A stretch of 64,000 nt of DNA from Peredibacter starrii. GTDB taxonomy: Bacteria > Bdellovibrionota > Bacteriovoracia > Bacteriovoracales > Bacteriovoracaceae. The first letter of the stretch is position 1, and each line of letters starts with the position of its first letter. The position numbers were made by a program, and so were the translations under genes. Positions 16,817 to 24,345 of the stretch are shown here, piece after piece. The notes under the pieces were generated by a model. It did no database searches and was not told where the DNA came from. It saw only the letters and a list, made by a program, of their open reading frames with translations. Location: positions 2,480,001 to 2,544,000 of the forward strand of contig NZ_CP139487.1 in assembly GCF_034259205.1 (NCBI RefSeq). The letters are read 5' to 3'.

Positions 16817-17146
16817 ATGAAAGTTTTGGCACAGCTAATCACATTCGTAATGATCGTTTTGAGTATCACATTCCTCAAGACATCAATCGACCTTCCTAAG
16901 GTCGAGAAACAGCAGTCTGCTGGAATTGAGCTCGTTTTAGATCTTGCTGATGACATGGCCGACCCTGAGGCCGAAGATGACTCAAATGAAATTGAGTTTC
17001 ATGAAACAGAGTATTTTCTCAGCAGCCAGAAATTTATCTTTCCCCAAGAAGTAGGTACTCATCTCTTCCTGGATGATTACCCAACATTTTTCCATTCCTA
17101 CATTAACTCCATCTACGTACCTCCCCTTACTCATTCTCTTTCTTAG
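16817..17146 (+). CDS. Small secreted protein with C-terminal PP...SLS motif
   Basis: A 109-residue protein beginning with a signal peptide or membrane anchor (MKVLAQLITFVMIVLSITFL), followed by an acidic stretch rich in Asp and Glu and ending in YVPPLTHSLS. I know no family for it. Two other small proteins in this window (17961-18281 and 36397-36690) share size, N-terminal signal, acidic middle and a proline-pair C-terminus (HVPPSL, HPPPSLS). It lies 49 bases before the carbonic anhydrase gene in the same direction and could be co-transcribed with it. The start is set by the promoter and signal peptide; the frame also opens upstream at a TTG that is itself the -35 box. Confidence 0.6.
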   Translation: MKVLAQLITFVMIVLSITFLKTSIDLPKVEKQQSAGIELVLDLADDMADPEAEDDSNEIEFHETEYFLSSQKFIFPQEVGTHLFLDDYPTFFHSYINSIYVPPLTHSLS

Positions 17147-17195
17147 TTAATCAATTCGTTCGTTTTACATTTGCTTTGAATTTGAAGGAGTTCCT

Positions 17196-17798
17196 ATGTT
17201 GGAAGCCATTAATCTTAATGATATTAAAAGTCCGGCCGATGAGGCCCTGGATAATCTGATGAAGGGCAATGAGCGCTTCATGAATAATATGAGAATCAAC
17301 CGTAACCTTCTTCAACAGGTTCAAGAAACCAAAGAAGGCCAACAACCTTACGCTGTCATTATTAGTTGTATGGATTCGAGAACGTCTCCTGAGCTGATTT
17401 TTGACCAAGGTCTCGGTGATATCTTCAGTATCCGAATCGCGGGTAACGTAGTTACTCCGGAGATTATCGGAAGTGCCGAATATGCCTGCAAAGTAGTGGG
17501 TTCTAAACTCATTATGGTTCTTGGCCACCACGGATGTGGTGCCGTTAAAGGGGCCCTCGATAACGTTAAACTTGGTCACTTACCGACAATTACAGACCGT
17601 ATTCAATTTCACGCCTATAAGGGCGCGACAGTTGAAGAAGTAACTGTAAATAACGTCAAGGCCGGAATGCGCACTCTTCACCAGAAGTCAGACATTCTAA
17701 ATCAATTGGCCAATGATCAGGAAATCAGAATCGTGGGTGGCGTTTATGACATCTCAACAGGTGAAGTTGAATTCATCGGAGATCATCATGAGTGCTAA
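17196..17798 (+). CDS. Beta-class carbonic anhydrase
   Basis: A 200-residue cytoplasmic enzyme interconverting CO2 and bicarbonate. The zinc site is visible: Cys58 and the Asp60-Arg62 dyad in CMDSR, then His111 and Cys114 in GHHGC. The GNERFMNN and RIAGNVV segments are also typical of the family. AAGGAG precedes the ATG. Its final bases overlap the start of a tiny lipoprotein gene, so the two are translated together. The length matches short bacterial beta carbonic anhydrases. Confidence 0.94.
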   Translation: MLEAINLNDIKSPADEALDNLMKGNERFMNNMRINRNLLQQVQETKEGQQPYAVIISCMDSRTSPELIFDQGLGDIFSIRIAGNVVTPEIIGSAEYACKVVGSKLIMVLGHHGCGAVKGALDNVKLGHLPTITDRIQFHAYKGATVEEVTVNNVKAGMRTLHQKSDILNQLANDQEIRIVGGVYDISTGEVEFIGDHHEC

Positions 17799-17910
17799 GC
17801 TATCTGGCCTGTTATGCTTTGCTCTTCTAGTCTTGATGGTTGGTTGTGCTTCCCATGAGCCCAACGAAGCAACTTTCGATTCTAGAGACGAAGCTCGGGC
17901 CTTTCGCTAA
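17788..17910 (+). CDS. Tiny lipoprotein (40 residues) overlapping the carbonic anhydrase gene
   Basis: Starts at an ATG within the last codons of the carbonic anhydrase gene, with GGAG nine bases upstream. The product has an N-terminal hydrophobic segment ending in the lipobox MVGC after about 19 residues, leaving only about 21 mature residues (CASHEPNEATFDSRDEARAF plus Arg). The charged end suits a small outer-membrane or periplasmic lipoprotein. No family is recognised. The lipobox, ribosome site and 11-base coupling overlap support it as a real gene. Confidence 0.65.
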   Translation: MSAKLSGLLCFALLVLMVGCASHEPNEATFDSRDEARAFR

Positions 17911-17915
17911 TCCTG

Positions 17916-17940
17916 AAGGGTCACTCTGTGACCCTTAATC
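17916..17940 (+). terminator. Hairpin after the carbonic anhydrase operon
   Basis: AAGGGTCAC pairs perfectly with GTGACCCTT around a three-base loop. The tail (AATCC) is poor in T, so termination may depend on other factors. Confidence 0.5.
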
Positions 17941-17960
17941 CTAAGGAATAGGAATGAACA

Positions 17961-18281
17961 GTGAGAAAACTTCTTAGTTATCTATTTATATTTGTCATAT
18001 CCTTCGGCATCGCTTTGCCGAAGGGAGTATGCGCACCGGATGTAGTCGGATTCGGTGAATTCGCCTCAATCGAAACTTTTTTCGATTTAGATAGCGATAC
18101 ATCAGATGACGATAAACCGGACAATAAAGGCCACTGCAAAAAAGCAGACTCGGCCGAGCCATACTTTATTCCAACACGTTTCCAATTTAACGTGAAAACA
18201 AATCCTATTTCTTTCTTAGAAAGACTTCCCTCTTTCATCGCCTCTTACTATCAAATCTTCCACGTGCCTCCCTCTCTATAG
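17961..18281 (+). CDS. Small secreted protein with C-terminal HVPPSL motif
   Basis: About 106 residues starting at a GTG with AAGGAATAGGA upstream. The N-terminus (LLSYLFIFVISFGIALP) is a signal peptide, followed by an acidic run (FFDLDSDTSDDDKPD), a Cys, and the ending SYYQIFHVPPSL. Its organisation parallels the small proteins at 16817-17146 and 36397-36690, so I treat them as one family despite low overall similarity. It is followed after 54 bases by a gene of unknown function that is coupled to a DUF1275 membrane protein. The function is unknown. Confidence 0.55.
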   Translation: MRKLLSYLFIFVISFGIALPKGVCAPDVVGFGEFASIETFFDLDSDTSDDDKPDNKGHCKKADSAEPYFIPTRFQFNVKTNPISFLERLPSFIASYYQIFHVPPSL

Positions 18282-18335
18282 TCCTCATACTTAATCGTAC
18301 ATTTTTTTGAGCTCAAATTTTAAGTTGGAGGACTT

Positions 18336-18821
18336 ATGTCACACTCTTCATTTGTCGAGTTCCTTGCTTCAAGGAACAAGGATTTTATTAATTTGTTTAA
18401 CTCTGAATCGGCCATTGGTCTGGTTGATACACTGAGAGGTGGAGAAAAGAAAAAGAACGATAAAAAACACTGTGTCGTTGTTTCTTTCGATCCCCCACTC
18501 AATTCACCACCAATTGTATTTAATTGGGGAACCAATGATGTCTGGTATCTGAAAGATGCTGCCATCAATGATGATTTCTTTAATGAGATGGATGAACATG
18601 TCGAGAAATCTGAAACTCCTTACGTGATTATTCTGGAAAGACAGGGTCTGGCACATAAGAGAAAGATTCAGCGTTTCATTAAGAACTATCGTGATCAGAA
18701 GTTTCGCAATCGTCCAAAAGGCGAAATGCCAAAGTTCATCTTGGCCGAGTACAAAGCACCAATGAGCGGGGTGAAACTCACCGAGCTCGTGGGAGGACCA
18801 CATGATACATCTCTTTCTTAA
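18336..18821 (+). CDS. Conserved-looking cytoplasmic protein of unknown function
   Basis: A 161-residue soluble protein with a mixture of charged helices and strands (HCVVVSFDPPLNSPPIVFNWG, TPYVIILERQG) and a basic segment (HKRKIQRFIKNYRDQKFRNR) that could bind nucleic acid or phosphate groups. No family or catalytic motif is recognised. TTGGAGG lies before the ATG. Its 3' end overlaps the start of the DUF1275 membrane protein gene by 20 bases, which implies coupled expression and probably a shared job. Confidence 0.65.
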   Translation: MSHSSFVEFLASRNKDFINLFNSESAIGLVDTLRGGEKKKNDKKHCVVVSFDPPLNSPPIVFNWGTNDVWYLKDAAINDDFFNEMDEHVEKSETPYVIILERQGLAHKRKIQRFIKNYRDQKFRNRPKGEMPKFILAEYKAPMSGVKLTELVGGPHDTSLS

Positions 18822-19569
18822 TGATCTATATAAGAAGAAATTTGTTTTTCTTTGGATGATCCTGTCTTTCAAGGCCGGTTACTTAAATGCGGCCGGATTT
18901 CTGGCCACGGGGAAATTTGTTTCTCACGTAACGGGATTCGGAACGCAAATGGGTGTTTCAATGGCACACGAAGATTACTACTTTGGGGCAGAGCTTTTGA
19001 TTATCCCGCTGGCGTTTATTTTTGGTTCGATGATTCCGGCCCTGATCTTAGACAGAAACTATGACGACAGGAAGATTCCGCCCTATCCGGCCGTTCAGTT
19101 TCTTATAACAATGCTCCTAGGTGTGATCTTCTTTCTCGGCACAAGTGGCTGGTTCGGAGACTTTAGTACTCCAACAGATGATTTACATGACATCATACTG
19201 ATCGGGCTCCTGTGTCTAGTGTGCGGGATGAAGAATGGTCTAACGACTTGGGCGACCTATGGAAAGATTAGAACGACTCACTTAACGGGTCTGGCGACAG
19301 ATATTGGTCTACACTTACCGAAGATTTTCCGTGGAGGAATTAGAAGCAGATTTCCAGAACAAAGAAGAGTCAATACGGTAAGAATCGCAACGTTCGTAAG
19401 TTTTACAGTTGGGTCTCTGGTAGCTGCCTTTATCTTTCCGAAATACGACTTTTACGGGTTTATTTTCCCTTTCATTTTATCGGTTGGATTACTGGCAGTG
19501 TCTTTCGTTAATTATAATGAGGCCAAACGCGAGCATACTGTGGGTGATGAAAAAACCAAAGTGGCCTAG
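18802..19569 (+). CDS. DUF1275 (YoaK-type) membrane protein
   Basis: A 255-residue inner-membrane protein with six or seven predicted helices. The signature of the family is present: FKAGYLNAAGFLATGKFVSHVTG near the N-terminus and CGMKNGLTTWATYGKIRTTHLTG in the middle, two related halves with conserved N/T-H-x-T-G motifs. The function of DUF1275 is not established. GGGAGGACC precedes the ATG, which lies inside the upstream gene. A strong terminator follows the stop codon. Confidence 0.85.
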   Translation: MIHLFLNDLYKKKFVFLWMILSFKAGYLNAAGFLATGKFVSHVTGFGTQMGVSMAHEDYYFGAELLIIPLAFIFGSMIPALILDRNYDDRKIPPYPAVQFLITMLLGVIFFLGTSGWFGDFSTPTDDLHDIILIGLLCLVCGMKNGLTTWATYGKIRTTHLTGLATDIGLHLPKIFRGGIRSRFPEQRRVNTVRIATFVSFTVGSLVAAFIFPKYDFYGFIFPFILSVGLLAVSFVNYNEAKREHTVGDEKTKVA

Positions 19570-19572
19570 GAT

Positions 19573-19596
19573 AAAGGCCCGAAAGGGCCTTTTCTT
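19573..19596 (+). terminator. Rho-independent terminator
   Basis: AAAGGCCC pairs with GGGCCTTT around a GAAA tetraloop and runs into TTTCTT. Confidence 0.88.
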
Positions 19597-19597
19597 A

Positions 19598-19616
19598 CTG
19601 TCTAAAGTTTTGACAG
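19598..19616. promoter_or_regulatory. Palindromic element CTGTCTAAAGTTTTGACAG
   Basis: A near-perfect 19-base palindrome lying about 80 bases before the VWA-like gene. The same 17-base core (TGTCTAAA-S-TTTTGACA), in reverse orientation, lies before the subtilase gene at 56554-56572. It probably serves as a regulator-binding site; it also contains a TTGACA hexamer. Confidence 0.45.
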
Positions 19617-19695
19617 CGCTGTAGAGATTACAGGCCTGTACCATCTGGTTCCCGAAATAAGGTATTTTTAACCAAAATATTTCAAGGGAACACTT

Positions 19696-20754
19696 ATGTT
19701 AAAGACATCAGCTTTATTAGGAATGGCTCTTTTAAGCTCACAATCATTTGCCGTAGATGATTTCAAAGTTTTAGAGATCAAGGCCTCTAATCCAGCAAAC
19801 ATTAAAGTGAATTTTAGAGTTGATAACCCAACCTCAAAGACGAGACCAAATCTTTCAGGGATTTCACCGCTTAAAATTGATAAGATTCTTATAAAAGAAA
19901 ACAATACTCCTATCTCTACTGCCGAAGGTTCGAAAGCGGCCTTCGTAACTTGTTCAAGCTGCTCTACGAACATCATTCACATGTCACTAGATTACTCTGA
20001 CTCGGTTAGAGATCAGTATTATACGCTGGTGAACAGTGCCTTAGACTTTATCAACAAAATGAGCATCGCTCCCGGCGCGACTTTCGTTCGCGTAAGCTTC
20101 TTCGCGGGAGACAATATGCTTTATAATCCTAAGGGATATCAAAACTACTACTTCGATCTGGCGACCATGAAAGACATCCTTAAAAGTTATACTTGTAATG
20201 ACTTTACTTTGGATGGTGCTAAGAACGGAACAACCCTTTGTAACAGTGATAACTCAACAAGACTTAACTCTGCCGTATTTGATAACATTGCCGCACTTGA
20301 AGGCGCGAAAATGGAATTCGATAAAAAGTTTGCAAACCCGTCTTACACGTCAGTAATCATCTCAGATGGTAAGAACTTTGATGACGGTGTCTCTATTGAA
20401 ACGGTGGCGAACTCAGTAAGAGCTTTCCGTGAAAAACAAGGTCGCGTGTTCGCAGTTGCCATGAACTCAAGAGAAAGTGACGTGAATTACTTCACAAAAA
20501 TTCAGCCAGACAAGATTTATAAATTCAAAAATCTGAGTAAATTGTCAGGTAAGTTGGTTGAAGTTTTCGAAGACCTGAACAATGCTCTACCGGTGTACTA
20601 CAGCCTTCGTATCTGTTCAGCTCGTCGAGGTGGTCTGGTAAACTTAAACATTTCATCTAAATCGTACAACCTGGAGACGACTTTATCACAAATCGATGCA
20701 ACAAACTTCAAAGGTGGCTGTAGCATTGAAAATGATAACCAGTGGAATTTTTAA
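19696..20754 (+). CDS. Secreted protein with a von Willebrand factor A-like domain
   Basis: A 352-residue protein with a signal peptide (MLKTSALLGMALLSSQSFA). Residues about 92-300 look like a VWA domain: the MIDAS motif DxSxS is DYSDS at 99-103 after a hydrophobic strand, a conserved Thr occurs in NSTRLNSAV, and the later acidic motif is IISDG around residue 224. VWA domains bind a divalent metal and a protein ligand. CSSC at 87-90 could form a disulfide, and the C-terminal quarter is beta-rich. AAGGGAAC precedes the ATG. The assignment rests on motif pattern and hydrophobic periodicity. Confidence 0.65.
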   Translation: MLKTSALLGMALLSSQSFAVDDFKVLEIKASNPANIKVNFRVDNPTSKTRPNLSGISPLKIDKILIKENNTPISTAEGSKAAFVTCSSCSTNIIHMSLDYSDSVRDQYYTLVNSALDFINKMSIAPGATFVRVSFFAGDNMLYNPKGYQNYYFDLATMKDILKSYTCNDFTLDGAKNGTTLCNSDNSTRLNSAVFDNIAALEGAKMEFDKKFANPSYTSVIISDGKNFDDGVSIETVANSVRAFREKQGRVFAVAMNSRESDVNYFTKIQPDKIYKFKNLSKLSGKLVEVFEDLNNALPVYYSLRICSARRGGLVNLNISSKSYNLETTLSQIDATNFKGGCSIENDNQWNF

Positions 20755-21317
20755 TCACTGAGTAGATGGTAGTCTAAAACTTTAGAATCAAAGCGAAGCC
20801 AGGGGTGCACGGTCCAGTAAAACAAAGGTTTTTCTGGGAAGGCCCCCCTGGCCTTTTTAATTATCTCTCTGGCCAGTCCCATTTTTCTATAATCTGGGTC
20901 TACCGAAAGATTAAATAAGAACATCCCACTCTCCGAAACTCCCACAATCGCAGTCGCCAAAATGTTTTCATCATCTCTAACAAAGAAATGATAATGTGGA
21001 GTTTCAAGAGTTAACACAAAAGGTAAAAACCGTTTAATAAAGGGTAAGACCTCTGAATTGTGACGGACCTGATGTCTCCAATAGATTCCTTTTGAAATTG
21101 CTTTTCCTAATTCTTCAAAGGTCGCCTCTTCTTGCTGGTGAAGAGGCCCAAACATGCAAATTTTAAAACTTTGTTTAGTAGGTTTATCTGTCGGACCTAT
21201 GATATTTCGTATACCAAAATGGGTTGAAAGCATTGGTTCCGGGAATCCTGGGATTTCAAACTTACCACTGGGATTTTTAAAATCTCCAAATACCTCATTC
21301 CAGTATTGCTCAATCAT
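20751..21317 (-). CDS. GNAT-family N-acetyltransferase
   Basis: A 188-residue protein whose C-terminal half has the GNAT acetyl-CoA-binding motif A: LSVDPDYRKMGLAREIIKKA, with the preceding strand ILATAIVGVSESGMFLFN. It should transfer an acetyl or acyl group from CoA to an amine; the acceptor is unknown. The N-terminal 90 residues are unusual and may bind the substrate. The start overlaps the stop of the upstream P450 gene by four bases, so the pair is translationally coupled and may act on one small molecule. The 3' end overlaps the opposing gene by four bases. Confidence 0.8.
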   Translation of the reverse strand: MIEQYWNEVFGDFKNPSGKFEIPGFPEPMLSTHFGIRNIIGPTDKPTKQSFKICMFGPLHQQEEATFEELGKAISKGIYWRHQVRHNSEVLPFIKRFLPFVLTLETPHYHFFVRDDENILATAIVGVSESGMFLFNLSVDPDYRKMGLAREIIKKARGAFPEKPLFYWTVHPWLRFDSKVLDYHLLSD

Positions 21318-22546
21318 ACCAATCTCAACTGTAGATTTTTGAAACCTGAAAATGACAATGAGTAATGATCCCTAACCGATTCAATATCCGAATCGATCTC
21401 AAAGGCCGGGATCACTTTAAATAATTCTTCAAACAGTGTCTTCATTTCCATACGAGCAAGCTTTGCTCCAATACAGTAGTGAGGTCCATGTCCGTAAGCG
21501 AAGTTAGGCACTTTGCGATGAATATTTAATTCTTCTGGGAACTGATCAAGAGGAAGATCACGATTAATGGCATGAGTGGAGATAAACATAACGTCCCCAG
21601 GAAGAATGGACTGACTTCCCACTTGCGTAGCTTTGCGTGCCACTCTGAAAATGAAGGTAACCGCGGGATCAATTCTCTTACATTCTTCAAGCATTTGTGG
21701 AACCAATGCGACATTATCTCTTACCTCTTGTTGAACCTTTGGGTTTGTTGCCAAAAGGAACATGATGTTACTAATTTGATCGGTAGTAGTGGCCATGCCT
21801 GCAACCAGCATCATGATTAACTGAGATATTACTTCGTCATTTGTTAGCTTTAGCATCGGCTGGGCCCGAAGAGTAATTGAAACGTAATCTTCTCCAGGAT
21901 TCTGCCGTCTTTCTTCAATAAGTTTTGTAAAATATGTTTTAAGTGAAAGAGCGGCCGAGTTTACTTCAATGCCGTCTTCATTTCTATATTGAGAGGCCCC
22001 GCCAAAAAATCCAGTCATCGTATTGGACCATTGAAGGAACTGAGCTCGATCTTCATCCGGAATACTAAATAAGTCAGCAAGAACAACTGATGGTAGTTTT
22101 TTAGCAACCGTTTCTACGAAATCAAAATGTGACTTACCTTTTATATCGTTAACGAGACCCTTTACAGTTGTCTGCAATTTAGCAGTGAACTTCTCAAGAA
22201 TATGGTCTTCGAAACCGCCGGCGGCGAGTTTTCTCATGTTGGAGTGGGTACTATCATCACTCATCACCATCATTTTCTTAACGACACCGAAAAAATCCCC
22301 TATTAGACGTAAATCAAGATTGGGCATTCGAGAGATAAAAAATGGGCCACGGTCTGCACTATAGTCCTCGCTGGTTAGGATTTCTTTTGCATGATGGGCC
22401 TTTGTAATCACATGGAAGTTGCCCTTTTCCCAAAAGTAGACTTCACCATAGCTACGGATGTAGTTACTGAATGCATCTGGAAATTCTGCAGTAGACGCTT
22501 GTTTTTTAAAGTCTAAAAATGATTGGCCCGTTTTAGTGATCTTCAT
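21314..22546 (-). CDS. Cytochrome P450
   Basis: A 410-residue soluble bacterial P450 haem monooxygenase. Key sites: the I-helix oxygen-activation motif AGMATT (249-254), the ExxR pair (E288, R291), and the haem loop FAYGHGPHYCIGAK with the thiolate ligand Cys358. The frame extends eight codons further upstream, but GGGAG precedes the internal ATG at 22546, which I prefer. It needs a ferredoxin and reductase encoded elsewhere. It is coupled to a GNAT acetyltransferase gene by a four-base overlap. A second P450 lies in the terpene-like cluster about 8 kb away; the two share only family-level motifs. Confidence 0.93.
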   Translation of the reverse strand: MKITKTGQSFLDFKKQASTAEFPDAFSNYIRSYGEVYFWEKGNFHVITKAHHAKEILTSEDYSADRGPFFISRMPNLDLRLIGDFFGVVKKMMVMSDDSTHSNMRKLAAGGFEDHILEKFTAKLQTTVKGLVNDIKGKSHFDFVETVAKKLPSVVLADLFSIPDEDRAQFLQWSNTMTGFFGGASQYRNEDGIEVNSAALSLKTYFTKLIEERRQNPGEDYVSITLRAQPMLKLTNDEVISQLIMMLVAGMATTTDQISNIMFLLATNPKVQQEVRDNVALVPQMLEECKRIDPAVTFIFRVARKATQVGSQSILPGDVMFISTHAINRDLPLDQFPEELNIHRKVPNFAYGHGPHYCIGAKLARMEMKTLFEELFKVIPAFEIDSDIESVRDHYSLSFSGFKNLQLRLV

Positions 22547-22618
22547 AGGTCTCCCTTTTGGATGACCCATTCATATCGAATTCACTTAAATAGATATATT
22601 CTATGAAATATATAGGAA

Positions 22619-23233
22619 CTATAGGTGAACATCTATACTATTTGATTTTATCGATAACTTTTGGAACTTTTCAAAAGGCATTGTGAGAATCGCCACATCG
22701 CGAGAATCAATCTCCGGACAAAGCTTCAGAATCTGATTTTCAGTGATTTCCCAGGGCCTAGGACAGATTCCTCGTGCTTCGAGGAAAAAATCAGGATTAA
22801 GCCTTAAAAGCCTCTCAACAAGTAGACCGGCAAGCTTATAAGATTCAGAGTTAGTGATACTCTTACCTTCCAGGCCAAGTGCCTTCTCCACATACCACCA
22901 TGAAAAGTACACTGCGAGTCCCTCTTCAAGAACATTGGCCGTCATCGAACCGGAAGGTGAAAGAAGATGAATGGACTCATGGGCAAGCTGATAGAGGGCC
23001 AGGACTTCAGAGGTTTTTGCCGAATCGGAAAGCTGAATGACGATGTTCTTTTTAGATTTCGGATACCAGATTCGGGGACCAGATTCACAGTACTCAATTC
23101 CAAGGATCGTAAAATCCTTATTCCGAGGGCCAAACATCTCCTCAGCGTAGGTCAGCATATCACCTAGTCTTGAAGCAAGAGTCCAGGTAAAGCCATTTGG
23201 AATTTCCGTGGCGGTTATTAGTGATTCATTCAC
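22619..23233 (-). CDS. Small HExxH protein, putative zinc metallopeptidase
   Basis: A 204-residue protein with no signal peptide. Residues 85-89 are HESIH, preceded by a hydrophobic helix (VLALYQLA), and a second helix 14 residues later contains LEEGLAVYF, where Glu103 or Glu104 could be the third zinc ligand. This HExxH...E spacing is that of gluzincin-type peptidases. The protein is small and the rest is not recognised, so it could be a regulatory protease or a toxin-like peptidase. It is encoded alone between the P450 gene and a divergent lipoprotein gene. Confidence 0.6.
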   Translation of the reverse strand: MNESLITATEIPNGFTWTLASRLGDMLTYAEEMFGPRNKDFTILGIEYCESGPRIWYPKSKKNIVIQLSDSAKTSEVLALYQLAHESIHLLSPSGSMTANVLEEGLAVYFSWWYVEKALGLEGKSITNSESYKLAGLLVERLLRLNPDFFLEARGICPRPWEITENQILKLCPEIDSRDVAILTMPFEKFQKLSIKSNSIDVHL

Positions 23234-23464
23234 CTAATAATTATCCAAAATTTTATTCCGAAGTAAAAGCTAAAGAGGGATTAAGTCCTGATTCTAAGCA
23301 AAACAAAAGAAATTTAAATAAGATACAATCGCTTGAAAAAGGGTCGATCTCGTAAAAAACCGTGCATTGGAAATCAGGCTTGGTAAAATTCTAATAACGA
23401 GTTAATACATTAAGCTGTATGTTGCACGTTTTCTCAAAAGCTTAAAACACTTAAAGGATTAAGT

Positions 23465-24289
23465 ATGAAAGCTTATCTCAAGGCCACACTTGGCTCAATC
23501 ATGATCAGTGTTCTTGCTACCGGCTGTAATCAAGATTCATCCAACTCAAATTCAGTCTCAACAAACTTCGCAGTAACAGGTTCTGGCCAAAATGCGGTAG
23601 CTCAGGGCCAATTTCAAAAGGCCTTTTCTTTTATCATGCCATCAGCAATTGCTCTGACTCCGCCATTACTAGTTGATTCGAACGGAACTCAGGTCGATCT
23701 TAATGAGGCCTGGATTGCTTTAAAACACATTCAATTTAAAACTTCAGTATCAGACGATTCAAATGGCAATAGTGTTGCTCACTATAATGGCCCATTTTAT
23801 ATTAATCTTCTGAGTGACCAGCCAGTTTCTTTCGGAGAAATCATTTTACCCCAGGAGGGTCTACGTCGGGTGAAAATGCTTCTACATAAGGGAAATTCAA
23901 TACCCGCGGATGCACCCGCTGGATTAAGCGGCAAAAGTATTTACTTCAATGCCATGGTAAACTCACAGAATCTTATTTTTGAGGCCGACGAAACCACTGA
24001 CTTCTCAATAAGTGGTTCCAATGCCGTCGTCCCGGAAAGAGATAAAGATCTTTTAACGGTGATTAGGATGGCAGATCTTTTCAAAAAAATTGATCTTTCA
24101 GGGATTAATTCAAATACCACAATTTCATCTTCATCAAGATTTCCGGCGGTAAATCCATGTCCAGAAATTCATCCAAGTGCTTCAGATTTATATACATGTT
24201 TTCGTATGGGAATAAGTCAAGAGGCCCGATTCGGAAAAGATGACGGGGATAAAGACCTGGATGCGAACGATGAAGTTGTAAATGAATAA
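23465..24289 (+). CDS. Lipoprotein of unknown function with acidic C-terminus
   Basis: A 274-residue protein with a lipoprotein signal (lipobox ATGC at residue 21) and a Ser/Asn-rich linker. The body (LNEAWIALKHIQFK, INLLSDQPVSFGEIILPQEG, VKMLLHKG) has the rhythm of DUF4382-like secreted beta-sandwich proteins, but I cannot confirm this. The last 20 residues (DDGDKDLDANDE region) resemble an Asp-rich calcium-binding loop. AAAGGA precedes the ATG. A hairpin follows the stop codon. The 231 bases upstream hold no visible gene, RNA or strong motif. Confidence 0.6.
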   Translation: MKAYLKATLGSIMISVLATGCNQDSSNSNSVSTNFAVTGSGQNAVAQGQFQKAFSFIMPSAIALTPPLLVDSNGTQVDLNEAWIALKHIQFKTSVSDDSNGNSVAHYNGPFYINLLSDQPVSFGEIILPQEGLRRVKMLLHKGNSIPADAPAGLSGKSIYFNAMVNSQNLIFEADETTDFSISGSNAVVPERDKDLLTVIRMADLFKKIDLSGINSNTTISSSSRFPAVNPCPEIHPSASDLYTCFRMGISQEARFGKDDGDKDLDANDEVVNE

Positions 24290-24297
24290 ATTGTCAC

Positions 24298-24327
24298 ATG
24301 CAGAGGCATATACAGATGCCTCTGCAT
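24298..24327. terminator. Perfect 12-bp hairpin before radD
   Basis: ATGCAGAGGCAT pairs exactly with ATGCCTCTGCAT over a six-base loop. It ends 18 bases before the helicase start. It has no long T tract. Confidence 0.6.
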
Positions 24328-24345
24328 CGACTAAAATTTCTTTGA

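Noticed and set aside
23234-23464. Possible riboswitch in the gap before the lipoprotein gene
   Set aside because: I could not fold any known riboswitch core, and the downstream gene is not a metabolic or transport gene.
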